Below, piece by piece: positions 8,299 to 17,142 of a DNA stretch of 64,000 nucleotides. Every line of letters starts with the position of its first letter. The stretch's first letter is position 1. The translations under genes and the position numbers were made by a program. The stretch is taken from contig CAZBZV010000007.1 of the NCBI GenBank assembly GCA_964496505.1, positions 20,702-84,701 on the forward strand, written 5' to 3'. This DNA is from JAABVY01 sp964496505 (GTDB lineage Bacteria; Zixibacteria; MSB-5A5; JAABVY01). The notes below the pieces were generated by a model. It had not been told where the DNA came from and made no database searches. It worked only from the letters and a program-made list of their open reading frames with translations.

Positions 8299-10962
8299 CT
8301 ACTTTATGATTGCAAACTTACCGATTTTCTCGCCATACTTCGATTCCACATGGTAGTAATAAACTCCCGGTGCAATCGACTGCTCGTTTACCGATTCCAG
8401 ATTCCAGGCCGCGGTTCCGCTGCCTTCATGCTCCAGGGTTACCACCAGATCGCCCGCAAGCGTGTAAATACGCACGGTTGCTTCGTCCGGAAGATGGATG
8501 AACTCGATCCGGCGTTCACCGGCTCGAACCTCCCATTCCGCATGGGCGATATAGGGATTGGGCACAACCTTGATCGAGTCGAGGCTCCGGGAGGCCAGCT
8601 CCTCGTCAATACTCGGGGCCGAGAAATGGAATTCGTCATCGGCTGAGTTCAAGGGAGCGCCGAATAAGGTGAAGACATCCCCGGTTTGTCCGGCCAGTCC
8701 CGGATCGAATCGGAATGCCCAGACATGCTGCCAAGGATATGCCTCGGGATGCGGGGAGCCATCGTACTCCTGATTGACGATTACGATGAAATCTCCAACC
8801 TGAGGATCCCATTCCTGGTCATATTCCAGATCCATGATTTCGGCTGTTACCTGATAGCCGAAGGTGGTATTCCAGATTTCGAAGGGCAGCTCTACCGGCG
8901 TAACATCATCCCACCACCAGTATCCGGTCGAGCCGTTCTCGGTAAAGCGAATTTCGTATGTCGATCTGAAATGCATATCTCCGCCGGTCGGCACGCCATA
9001 GTATTCGGTGATCGATCCCAGGCTCTGGTACAACGCCACTGTTGTATCGCCCGGAGTCGAGAACTCGGTCTGTACCAGGTCACGCGGCTCTCTATCACCG
9101 TTTTTGACCATGACCTGGATGCCGTTTACCATCTGGGCTCCATCCAGCCGTGCGGTCTGATCGGTCTGATCAGCCAGCAGAGTATCGCCCGTGAAAGCGT
9201 TCAGAAGATGCCAGTAAGTCTGGTAAATATCTTCGGAGAAAACGACCTTGAAATTTTCACCCTGAATGGCGCTTTCATCGAACACCTCGACAAATATCTC
9301 TCCGTCGCTCTGCACTCCGCCTTCGCCCGCCACGTGCTCGATCGTTTTCTGTATAGGCCAGTATCCTGCCGGGTAGGTGCGCGGCGTGGCTCTCACAGCC
9401 GAGGAGTCCTCGCCGGGACGCCCCTTGCCCGATTCCAGAGGATCCAGGGGAATCGATTCATCCCCCTCGTCATAGGCGGTCACGGCATACCAGTACTCGA
9501 AACCATTGGTCAGATTGCTGTCGATAAATGTATGCTGGATCAGCCCGGTGGATTCATCCACACGGAACTCTGCCAGGGGAATATAATTCGGGCCTCGGGA
9601 ACCGTCCGAATTGAAAGTCAGCTCTCCCCAACTGGCGCCGAAATTCGATGATTTGTATATCTTGTATCCTACGAAGTCTTTATCACCGGAAAGCGGATCC
9701 TCCGAATCTTCCGCAACATTGCTCCAGTACAGCCTGACCAGCCCGTCACCGGCCACAGCTCTCAGACCCGGCTGAACCGGCGGTTCGGGACCGGCGAAAT
9801 AGTTGTCATAAACAAGCTGCGCCATGCGCGAATTCTCGATCAGTTTCTCATCAGTTTGCCCGGCCACCAGAGCATAAACCACTCTGACCACCTCACCGGA
9901 GGCAAGATCGATACCGCGCGTGCACTGAATATAATACTGATCGTTGGGCGGCAGGGACTCATCGAACTGCTCGGAGTTGATCAGAGCGTATCGTCCGGCG
10001 TCATTATCCGGGAGGCTGTCCCAGATTCCTGTTCTGAACGAGGTCATTCCCAGACCGCCGGGAGTCTCGATATATTTGGTGCCCATACGTCCGGCCACCA
10101 CCGAGGGTCCCCAGCCGGGATCGTAGTTATCTTCATCATAGGTCCAGGCCAGATTTTCGTCCAGGTCGAAGTTGACCAGATCGCCCAAACGACCGTTCTC
10201 GCCGCGGTAATAACCGCCCACATCAAAGTCGCAATAAAGCCCGAAGGCAAAATCCGTGTAATCATTATCAGATGTATTCTTGATGCTGACTACCACGAAC
10301 ATGTAGTCCTCGTTATAATCGTAATTCCATTGATAAACTGTCTGCGTGATCAGGAGTCCCAGCGCCGGAGAACCGTTTCTGGCGTCATTCATAATATACT
10401 GGCTTTCCTGCAGTGCTATCGGACCGCCCTGGAAAAACTCTTCGCTGGCCGGATTATAAATCTCGTTATATTCCCAGACATTGGTTTCCAGGTTGTAAGT
10501 CCGCCATCCATAGGCGGGATGGTTAAAGCCCAGTCCAACCGTATCGAGCTCGTCATATTCATAACGCTCCTGCTCGGTTGAAAGCCTGATCCTGATGTCG
10601 TTGTCGGAGGATGCGAAATTGGGCTCGGGAAGGAAATCCTCGTCGGTATTGGCAACCACAGTATCGCCGTTAGGCAGAGTAGCGCCCATCCAGTACTTGA
10701 TTTCGGCCATGTAATTGTTGCCCGAACCCTTGGGCCACTCGCCCCGCGGCACATCCGTATATTTGCCCATCAATCCCCAGTTGAAGATTGTGGTTACGAT
10801 GTTGCCCTTGTTATGAAACACCCAGTCCATAACTTCTGAGGGCGGTTCGCCCACGCTGCTCTCAGCAGTTTTGGCATTAAGCGTTGTGCCTGCCATGCAA
10901 AGGGTCAGGACGATCAACGCTGTTAATAAACAAAATCCGTTTTGCGTTTTCATATTCATCAT
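8299..10962 (-). CDS. Large secreted protein with Fn3-like region and T9SS-type C-terminal sorting domain
   Basis: An exported protein of ~885 residues of unknown function. It has a signal peptide (GFCLLTALIVLTLCMAG...LNA), a long Asp/Tyr/Trp-rich N-terminal half, a fibronectin-III-like segment (~390-510, beginning PVQPGLRAVAGDGLVRLYW) and a final ~90-residue beta-sandwich opening IKVVPNPYIAHAEW with VRIYTLAGDLV and GVYYYHVES, the form of type A sorting domains in FCB bacteria. That domain should direct export through a type IX-like system and surface attachment. GGGGAAGG abuts the first ATG (10962) but is 9 bases from an in-frame ATG at 10953, which is the likelier start. It lies between the TonB receptor (9-base gap) and the PorV-like gene. 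Confidence 0.85.
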   Translation of the reverse strand: MMNMKTQNGFCLLTALIVLTLCMAGTTLNAKTAESSVGEPPSEVMDWVFHNKGNIVTTIFNWGLMGKYTDVPRGEWPKGSGNNYMAEIKYWMGATLPNGDTVVANTDEDFLPEPNFASSDNDIRIRLSTEQERYEYDELDTVGLGFNHPAYGWRTYNLETNVWEYNEIYNPASEEFFQGGPIALQESQYIMNDARNGSPALGLLITQTVYQWNYDYNEDYMFVVVSIKNTSDNDYTDFAFGLYCDFDVGGYYRGENGRLGDLVNFDLDENLAWTYDEDNYDPGWGPSVVAGRMGTKYIETPGGLGMTSFRTGIWDSLPDNDAGRYALINSEQFDESLPPNDQYYIQCTRGIDLASGEVVRVVYALVAGQTDEKLIENSRMAQLVYDNYFAGPEPPVQPGLRAVAGDGLVRLYWSNVAEDSEDPLSGDKDFVGYKIYKSSNFGASWGELTFNSDGSRGPNYIPLAEFRVDESTGLIQHTFIDSNLTNGFEYWYAVTAYDEGDESIPLDPLESGKGRPGEDSSAVRATPRTYPAGYWPIQKTIEHVAGEGGVQSDGEIFVEVFDESAIQGENFKVVFSEDIYQTYWHLLNAFTGDTLLADQTDQTARLDGAQMVNGIQVMVKNGDREPRDLVQTEFSTPGDTTVALYQSLGSITEYYGVPTGGDMHFRSTYEIRFTENGSTGYWWWDDVTPVELPFEIWNTTFGYQVTAEIMDLEYDQEWDPQVGDFIVIVNQEYDGSPHPEAYPWQHVWAFRFDPGLAGQTGDVFTLFGAPLNSADDEFHFSAPSIDEELASRSLDSIKVVPNPYIAHAEWEVRAGERRIEFIHLPDEATVRIYTLAGDLVVTLEHEGSGTAAWNLESVNEQSIAPGVYYYHVESKYGEKIGKFAIIK

Positions 10963-10971
10963 CCTTCCCCT

Positions 10972-13614
10972 CTAAAATACATATTCGAATCCCCAGCGAA
11001 CCGTGCGGGGGGTATCGAAGTTTTGAGGATCGTTTTCAAGTAAATTATATTCTTCCTGGTCTTCAGCACTCAGATTCCAGCTCTGACCGTCATTATCGGG
11101 AAGTCCCGTGTTGGAATAGACATTGATGACATTCCTGCGGTCAAAGAGATTCTCGACTTCCACGAAGAACGAGAAGCGCGTATCGTTGGCAAATCCCAGG
11201 TAGAAATCCTTAACGAATCTGAGATCGACTCTGTAATAGGCCGGAAGCCTGCCCGAATTGGGCGGGCCTATGCGATTGCCCAAATTATCGGTTTTGGTAT
11301 AGGGCATTCCGCTGCCATAACTGAATATCGTATTGAGACCCCAGGCCGAAGGCATATTCATACCGAACAGCTTGAATTTATAGCCGCTCGGCACCGCCAG
11401 GTCGAGGTTCAATGCGAGTTTATGCCGCTGATCGAAGGCCAGGGGATATTCCTGATCCGGCCAGACCGGAGGATCATCCTGTGTGAAATAGTCATAATAT
11501 CCTTCAGTAGCATAGGAGGCATTGCCCTTCGCGATCATATAGGAATAATTCAGAGAACCGGCCAGGAGCGAACTCCCATGATGTTTAACCATCACGATGT
11601 CCAATCCTTTAACAGAACCATAGTCGGCATTGGTGTAATAGGTATATGATCCGCCGGGATATTCTATCAAACGGGTTGAGGTCAGATTGGAGACATCCTT
11701 ATAATAGGATGTTATCTTCAGGGTCATATCCGATGAGATCGCATGATTGAGTCCGAACTCGTAAGCCACGGTCTTCTCCGGTTCCATATCAGGATTGCCC
11801 ACAATCGGAAATCCGGAATTCAGCTCGGCCTGTAAATTCGTGTACATATATGTATACAGCGGCACCTGATAAAAATAGCCGTAGTTGAAGTGAATTACGG
11901 TGTTGGATGCTATCGGGTGTGAGATTCCAAACCTGGGCGATAATTCGAATTTTGGATCGGCCGTGCCGCGGGTTGTCTTGGTAACCGGATCTTCCCAGTA
12001 ATTGATAGCGGCATTCAGATAATCCGCCCTTATTCCGGCATTGAGTATCATATAGCCCAGCTCGATTTTATCCTGGATAAATCCGGCGGCATAACGCGGT
12101 TCCACATCATACTTCTCGCCGTAAGGCTGAGAATTGAAGAACTGTTTATTATCCCATTTGAGATCGTTGAAACGATACTCGAGACCGAACTTAAACTGGT
12201 TGTATTTATCGATCTGGCTGATGATTTCGCCCTCGAAACTGTCATAAGCGTTCTTTCTGTAGGAATAATATGGGTAGAAATCTTCACCTTCGGTGAATCC
12301 GGCTCCGGTATTGCCAATGTAGTTGGGAGAATAGTTGTCATCATCAATCGTGCCGTCGTAAACACCATTTTCGTTTTCGGAATAGCCCGGCCATTCTGTC
12401 CAGTATGTATCGAACAGATGTTCCGGGGCGACCTTTGTCTCGGTATAAAAATGATTGTACTGAAGATTAAAGACCAGGCTGGGAGAATGTGTATAAGTGG
12501 CCCGGGTTCCCCATCTGTATGATTTTGATTTTATCATGCCCAGCCCATCGAGATTGAAATCATAAGACACATCGTTCACATCTCGGTGGTCATAACGTTC
12601 GCGCTGTCCGCGGTAATAGTTGCCATAGAGATTGAGTTTCAGTTTGGGCGAAGGGCTGAGAGTAATTTTGCTCGCCTGAGAGAAACTGATCAGACGATTG
12701 TGCGGTAGATATCCTCCCAGATCGCGGTACTCGGAGGAACTGAAAAATTTACCGCCCAGAGCTTTGTACAGTCCGGGAATCGGTCCGCCAAGATTGAACA
12801 CTCCGGTATACTGGCTGTTGCGTTTCAGCTTTCCGAATTCAGCGGAATTGACATCATAGGGCTTGGTAAGCCCGTCGGTCAGCTTCAGTTTACCGGAATA
12901 TGTTTCGCCGCCCTCTCTGGTGAGTGCATTGACTACACCCGAAAGAGCTTCTCCGTATTCCGCCAGGTATCCGCCGGAAACGACAGATAATTCTTCCAAA
13001 GCTTCCGGAGAGATACGGGTTCCGGCCGTTCCTGTAAAGGGATCCTGGACCGGAACATCGTCGAAGTAATAAGTGATCGTTCCGTCTCGTCCGCCACGCA
13101 GATGCAGGTTGCCTCTTCCGTCCACAACCGCACCCGCCATGTTGGCAATCAGATTATCAACTGAGGTGGAATTGGGATGGCGGATAATCTCTTCCCTTGT
13201 CATCCAGTTCTCAGAATAACTGACATCCTGCTGCACAAGTTCTCTTTCAGCCACTACTACAACTGTGCTATCAGATGATAACTCTGAGGGCACCAGATAA
13301 AAATCCACCGGAGTTGTCAGATCCACCAGGACCTTCACATTAGTCTTGGTCATGGACTGATAACTGATCAGGGTTGCTTCCAGTGTGTACGTTCCGACCG
13401 GTACGTTAATGAAATAAAATTCACCGTCGGCGTCACATGGAACGGCCTGATTCAGTTCCAGAATTCTTATCGTCGTACCCGGGAGCTCTTCATCGGTATC
13501 GGCGTTGTAAACCGCTCCTGCGATCTTCCCTGATGTCCCGGCATGGAGTGATGGAGCTGTGAAAGCGGCTACCGCCAGAATAACCAGGCAGCATAACATA
13601 AATTTGCTTTTCAC
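10972..13614 (-). CDS. TonB-dependent receptor with CarboxypepD_reg-like domain
   Basis: An 880-residue outer-membrane receptor. Parts: signal peptide (FMLCCLVILAVAAFTAPSLHA), a carboxypeptidase-regulatory-like beta-sandwich (~28-115, KIAGAVYNADTDEELPGTTIRI), a plug domain (~120-235, with NSTSVDNLIANMAGAVVDG and LHLRGGRDGTITYYFDDVPV) and a ~640-residue 22-strand-type barrel ending WGFEYVF. The architecture is SusC-like but no SusD partner is present; the next gene is a sorted surface protein instead. The substrate is unknown. Start is GTG 13614 with AAGGAG six bases upstream. First gene of a four-gene operon; its leader holds a long stem (13679-13731). Confidence 0.9.
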   Translation of the reverse strand: MKSKFMLCCLVILAVAAFTAPSLHAGTSGKIAGAVYNADTDEELPGTTIRILELNQAVPCDADGEFYFINVPVGTYTLEATLISYQSMTKTNVKVLVDLTTPVDFYLVPSELSSDSTVVVVAERELVQQDVSYSENWMTREEIIRHPNSTSVDNLIANMAGAVVDGRGNLHLRGGRDGTITYYFDDVPVQDPFTGTAGTRISPEALEELSVVSGGYLAEYGEALSGVVNALTREGGETYSGKLKLTDGLTKPYDVNSAEFGKLKRNSQYTGVFNLGGPIPGLYKALGGKFFSSSEYRDLGGYLPHNRLISFSQASKITLSPSPKLKLNLYGNYYRGQRERYDHRDVNDVSYDFNLDGLGMIKSKSYRWGTRATYTHSPSLVFNLQYNHFYTETKVAPEHLFDTYWTEWPGYSENENGVYDGTIDDDNYSPNYIGNTGAGFTEGEDFYPYYSYRKNAYDSFEGEIISQIDKYNQFKFGLEYRFNDLKWDNKQFFNSQPYGEKYDVEPRYAAGFIQDKIELGYMILNAGIRADYLNAAINYWEDPVTKTTRGTADPKFELSPRFGISHPIASNTVIHFNYGYFYQVPLYTYMYTNLQAELNSGFPIVGNPDMEPEKTVAYEFGLNHAISSDMTLKITSYYKDVSNLTSTRLIEYPGGSYTYYTNADYGSVKGLDIVMVKHHGSSLLAGSLNYSYMIAKGNASYATEGYYDYFTQDDPPVWPDQEYPLAFDQRHKLALNLDLAVPSGYKFKLFGMNMPSAWGLNTIFSYGSGMPYTKTDNLGNRIGPPNSGRLPAYYRVDLRFVKDFYLGFANDTRFSFFVEVENLFDRRNVINVYSNTGLPDNDGQSWNLSAEDQEEYNLLENDPQNFDTPRTVRWGFEYVF

Positions 13615-14004
13615 GCGGGGCTCCTTATTAGTTTAAGTTATTATCAATCAATACGGGCATATTTTTTTTCAGATACCTCCGTTTGCCGAATGTCTTGAAT
13701 ATTCAGGTCAGGATTCACTTTCGGCAGACGGCTATTCATTTTCAATATTGATATCGACAATCCTGATTATTTTTTAATCTAAAAAAGTGGATAAGCTGAA
13801 ATTTTATTTTGGGCTGTAATGGATTAAACAAAACTGCCGATATATGCTATAAATTATTGATCCACCCTGCATGTGGATTTGTGTCTTTAAAAATGGGAAA
13901 GACTGCAGGGCCAGATGGCTGTGTTGATAAAAATTCAAAGTGAGAACGGTAATTTTCGGATTAGCAGCGTGCAATATGCCCTGCTATAGAAGAAGGATCA
14001 TAAA
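13615..14004. other. Divergent intergenic region with a stem in the TonB-receptor leader
   Basis: This 390-bp AT-rich gap separates the minus-strand envelope operon from the plus-strand signalling operon and must hold both promoters. CCGTTTGCCGAA (13679-13690) is complementary to TTCGGCAGACGG (13720-13731) at 11 of 12 positions, giving a stem with a 29-base loop about 65 bases upstream of the receptor start codon. CCCTGCA and TGCAGGG (about 13865 and 13904) form a weaker pair upstream of the binding-protein gene. No ORF is credible here, and no clear -35/-10 pair was identified. Confidence 0.5.
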
Positions 14005-14958
14005 TTGTATAAGCGCCTGATCCTGATATGCGTCATTATTTCCTTTATTATGGGAAGGGGGGAGGCGTACTCCCAGGAATCGCAGGCTGAGAAAAAGCAT
14101 ATCGCTATCGTCTGTTCGGATTCCAGCGTCGCATCCATCAGGTCGCTGAAAGGCATCACTCAGAATCTCAAGAATTCGGATATTGAATTAGAATATTCGG
14201 AAATGAATCTTAAAGCCGAGGGGCCTGAAGGAATTCTGACCAAACTGAACCTTCTACATCCGGATCTCGTGATTACAGTTGGATCTCCGGCTACCATATT
14301 AATAAAGGAAAGAAAACCGGAACTTCCCCTGATCTTCTCAACCGTTCTCAATCCGGAAACCTCTGGAATTATTGATGAATCCGATTCAAATCATATGATT
14401 ACAGGAGCGTCGCTTGACATCCCGATAGATATCCAGTTTCAGAAATTCAAGATGATATATAAGGATATCAGGAAGATCGGAGTGATCTATACCGATCAAA
14501 CCGAGGCCCTGATCGAGAATGCCAGAGAGGTCGCTCCCGAGCTTGGATTGGAATTGGTTGCACTTAAGATCAGTTCGGACCGGGAGGTTCCCATCGCACT
14601 CGATTCATTGTGCCGGGTTGTCGACGGTATCTGGACTACGGCCGATGACCTGATCTATACTCCTCAGGCAACCAAGTTCATGATCCTGGTATCCCTCAGA
14701 AATCAAAAGCCGATTATGGGATTTTCGCCCAGTTTCGTAAAGAGCGGAGCCCTAATGGGCTTGAATTATGATTATAAGGATATCGGACGCCGCGCCGGTA
14801 ATCTGGCTATGCGCTATCTGCACGGGGAACCGCTGTCCGAAATACCGGTAGCATCCCCCGGAGTAATATATCTGCATATAAATCTCAAGACAGCCAATCA
14901 AATCGGAATCGAAATCGATCAGTCCCTGGTCGACATTTCAAAGGAGATCTATAAATGA
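14005..14958 (+). CDS. ABC-type substrate-binding periplasmic protein (PF04392-like)
   Basis: A 317-residue exported protein with a signal peptide (LILICVIISFIMGRGEAYS) followed by two Rossmann-like lobes of the ABC_sub_bind/peripla_BP family: IAIVCSDSSVASIRSLKGI, PDLVITVGSPATILIKE, MITGASLDIPIDIQ, KIGVIYTDQTEALIENAREVA and GALMGLNYDYKDIGRRAGNLAMRYL. Such proteins bind small ligands, but no ABC permease or ATPase is encoded nearby. The stop overlaps the start of a membrane histidine kinase by four bases, so it probably presents a ligand to the kinase. Start is TTG 14005, supported by AGAAGGA seven bases upstream. Confidence 0.85.
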   Translation: MYKRLILICVIISFIMGRGEAYSQESQAEKKHIAIVCSDSSVASIRSLKGITQNLKNSDIELEYSEMNLKAEGPEGILTKLNLLHPDLVITVGSPATILIKERKPELPLIFSTVLNPETSGIIDESDSNHMITGASLDIPIDIQFQKFKMIYKDIRKIGVIYTDQTEALIENAREVAPELGLELVALKISSDREVPIALDSLCRVVDGIWTTADDLIYTPQATKFMILVSLRNQKPIMGFSPSFVKSGALMGLNYDYKDIGRRAGNLAMRYLHGEPLSEIPVASPGVIYLHINLKTANQIGIEIDQSLVDISKEIYK

Positions 14959-16664
14959 GGCGATGGTTCAGTATAGCATCTCTGAGATTCCAGGCGGTGG
15001 CGGCCATTTCGGCACTGATTATTATAACCTCCGCCATTCTGGTTGGCTTCCTGATCAAGAGCCAGAAGGAACATATTACCGACGAGCTCGAAAAGCGCGG
15101 CGCCTCTCTGGTCAAGATGCTCGCCAACAATTCCGAATACGGGGTGATGATCGAGTCCGAATATATTCTGATCGATTTGATGAAAACCCTTTCGGTGGAA
15201 AGAGATTTCCAGTTCGTAGCTATTCAAAATCCCGAAGGTAATATAATCGCCCAGGTTTCCATGTTCGGCTCGAAATTCCCGCTCAAAAGCATCTTCTCCG
15301 AAGATGTCAGTGAAATGATGCAGAGTAAAACTGTAATGACTCAGCGCAAGAAGATACCGGATCATAGTCTGGAGCTGATCGAGTTTGTCTACCCTGTATT
15401 CAAATACTCCGTGGAAGGCGGAATTTCCAGAGAGGAACTGGGCGTGGTCATGCCGTCTGTCTCCGATCCGGATATCCAGGCCGAGGCTATCGGTCTGGCA
15501 CGGCTGGGCATTTCGCTGGAAAATGTCAAAAAAGATATCTCGCGCATGGTCTGGATGACTATCTTCCTGACCTCGCTGGTGGTGTTTGCCGCGATCGTAT
15601 TGACTATCACTTTGGTTAACTTCATCATTAAACCGATCGAGAATCTCGTGGATGTTACCGAGCGAATTGCCGCCGGTGACCTCTCGCATGATGTTCCTGT
15701 AAAATCCAACGATGAGCTGGGCAGGCTGGCGATATCGTTCAATAAGATGACAGATTCCTTAAGAAATTACCGTGAAGAAGTCGAGATGTACAATCGTACG
15801 CTCGAGCAGAAGATCGCGGAAAGAACCTCCGAGCTGGAGGAAGCCCAGAAGCAGCTTATACAATCCGAAAAAATGGCCGCGATAGGTGAGCTGGCAGCGG
15901 GTGTTGCTCATGAATTGAACAATCCTATGGGCGGAATCCTGGGCTACAGCCAGTATGCGCTGGAAAAGCTGTCCTCACGCAAGGCCGACGATTTAAGTGA
16001 TGATGATATCGAGATGCAGTGCCGTTTCCTGGAGGATATCGAACAGCAGGCGAGGCGTTGCAAAACAATTATCAAAAATCTTCTGAAATTCTCCCGTACC
16101 TCGGCCAAGACCGAATTCGAGCATTTCGATCTGAACCAGGCGCTGGAGGAAACACTTACATTCGTGAAGCATCAGCTCGACATGAAAAATATCGAACTGG
16201 AAAAAAATCTCGATCCGAATCTGCCCGCGTATTATGGAAATTCGAGCCAGCTACAGCAGGTATTTACCAACATGATGCTGAACGCACAGCAGGCCATGAA
16301 GGACGGCGGACATCTTAAAATCGAGTCGCGCTTCTCGCCGCCTATCGGCGAATTCCAGGGATGTGTAGAGGTGGAATTTACCGACACCGGTACCGGAATT
16401 CCCCCGGAAATCCTGAACAAGATATTCGAGCCTTTCTATACCACCAAGGATGTCGGTAAGGGCACCGGCCTGGGCCTTTCGATCTCATACGGTATCATAA
16501 AGGAACACCAGGGCGATATACTGGTTAAGAGCAAGGTCGATGAAGGCACAACATTTACACTGGTTCTGCCCCTGGAAATCACCAATCACGGCAGTGTTGC
16601 GCCTTCCGAAAAACAGGAAAAGCCTGCCACCGAGCAAAATAAATCCCCTCAGGCTGAAAATTAA
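14955..16664 (+). CDS. Membrane sensor histidine kinase (periplasmic sensor, HAMP, HisKA, HATPase)
   Basis: A 569-residue kinase. TM1 is at ~14-36 (AVAAISALIIITSAILVGFLI), then a ~155-residue periplasmic sensor, TM2 at ~195-220, HAMP to ~270 (IIKPIENLVDVTERIAAGDLS), a coiled coil (NRTLEQKIAERTSELEEAQKQL), a HisKA box with the phospho-accepting His at ~319 (ELAAGVAHELNNPMGG) and a HATPase with N box (NMMLNAQQAM), G1 (DTGTGIP) and G2 (GTGLGLSI). All catalytic boxes are intact. It overlaps the binding-protein gene by ATGA and is followed by two receiver-containing proteins, giving a complete phosphorelay in one operon. Confidence 0.93.
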   Translation: MRRWFSIASLRFQAVAAISALIIITSAILVGFLIKSQKEHITDELEKRGASLVKMLANNSEYGVMIESEYILIDLMKTLSVERDFQFVAIQNPEGNIIAQVSMFGSKFPLKSIFSEDVSEMMQSKTVMTQRKKIPDHSLELIEFVYPVFKYSVEGGISREELGVVMPSVSDPDIQAEAIGLARLGISLENVKKDISRMVWMTIFLTSLVVFAAIVLTITLVNFIIKPIENLVDVTERIAAGDLSHDVPVKSNDELGRLAISFNKMTDSLRNYREEVEMYNRTLEQKIAERTSELEEAQKQLIQSEKMAAIGELAAGVAHELNNPMGGILGYSQYALEKLSSRKADDLSDDDIEMQCRFLEDIEQQARRCKTIIKNLLKFSRTSAKTEFEHFDLNQALEETLTFVKHQLDMKNIELEKNLDPNLPAYYGNSSQLQQVFTNMMLNAQQAMKDGGHLKIESRFSPPIGEFQGCVEVEFTDTGTGIPPEILNKIFEPFYTTKDVGKGTGLGLSISYGIIKEHQGDILVKSKVDEGTTFTLVLPLEITNHGSVAPSEKQEKPATEQNKSPQAEN

Positions 16665-16752
16665 TTAATCTCCCGCAAAATAATTTTGTTAACCTGCCGA
16701 TAAAGGAGGTAGAGATTACTGGCTATCATTTGTCAAAAAACGATAAAATAAT

Positions 16753-17142
16753 ATGTCTGGGATTAAGAAAATACTTGTAGTAGACGACACCCCCGTAATT
16801 CGCAGGCTTCTCTGCGATGTGCTGGAATCCGAGGGATATGAAATCGAGGAAGCAATCGACGGTGTGCAGGCGCTGGAGAAAATCAGGGTCTGCAAATACG
16901 ATCTGGTCTTCTGCGATATCCATATGCCCCGGAAAAACGGTTTCGACACATTTATGGCCGCACGCGAAATCGATCCGAGCCTGAATTTTATTATGACCGA
17001 CAGCTTCCCCGATAAGCTGGCGGAAAAGACCAATGAAATGGGCGCTATGTGCTGCCTGGCGAAGCCGTTCGAGCTCGATGAGCTGCGAAAGACTCTTAAA
17101 CAGGCTGAACAGTTAAAGAAGTCCAAATGTCCGACAAAGTAG
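16753..17142 (+). CDS. Response regulator receiver protein
   Basis: A 129-residue receiver-only protein with the acidic pair in LVVDDTP, phosphoacceptor D54 (VFCDIHMPRKNG), a conserved Thr in IMTDS and Lys in AKPF. There is no output domain, so it is likely a relay protein between the upstream membrane kinase and the hybrid protein downstream, whose start it overlaps by 16 bases. The only strong Shine-Dalgarno (AAAGGAGG, ~16704-16711) lies more than 40 bases before this ATG and an in-frame stop (16744-16746) prevents an earlier start, so initiation may depend on leader folding. Confidence 0.9.
   Translation: MSGIKKILVVDDTPVIRRLLCDVLESEGYEIEEAIDGVQALEKIRVCKYDLVFCDIHMPRKNGFDTFMAAREIDPSLNFIMTDSFPDKLAEKTNEMGAMCCLAKPFELDELRKTLKQAEQLKKSKCPTK

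Noticed and set aside
8686..9651. 321-residue plus-strand ORF opposite the sorted surface protein
   Set aside because: Antisense shadow of a recognised gene; sequence has no protein-family character.
13917..13931. Solo match to the MITE terminal repeat (GGCTGTGTTGATAAA)
   Set aside because: Matches 13 of 15 bases but no partner repeat lies within 300 bases, so it may be chance or a degenerate end.
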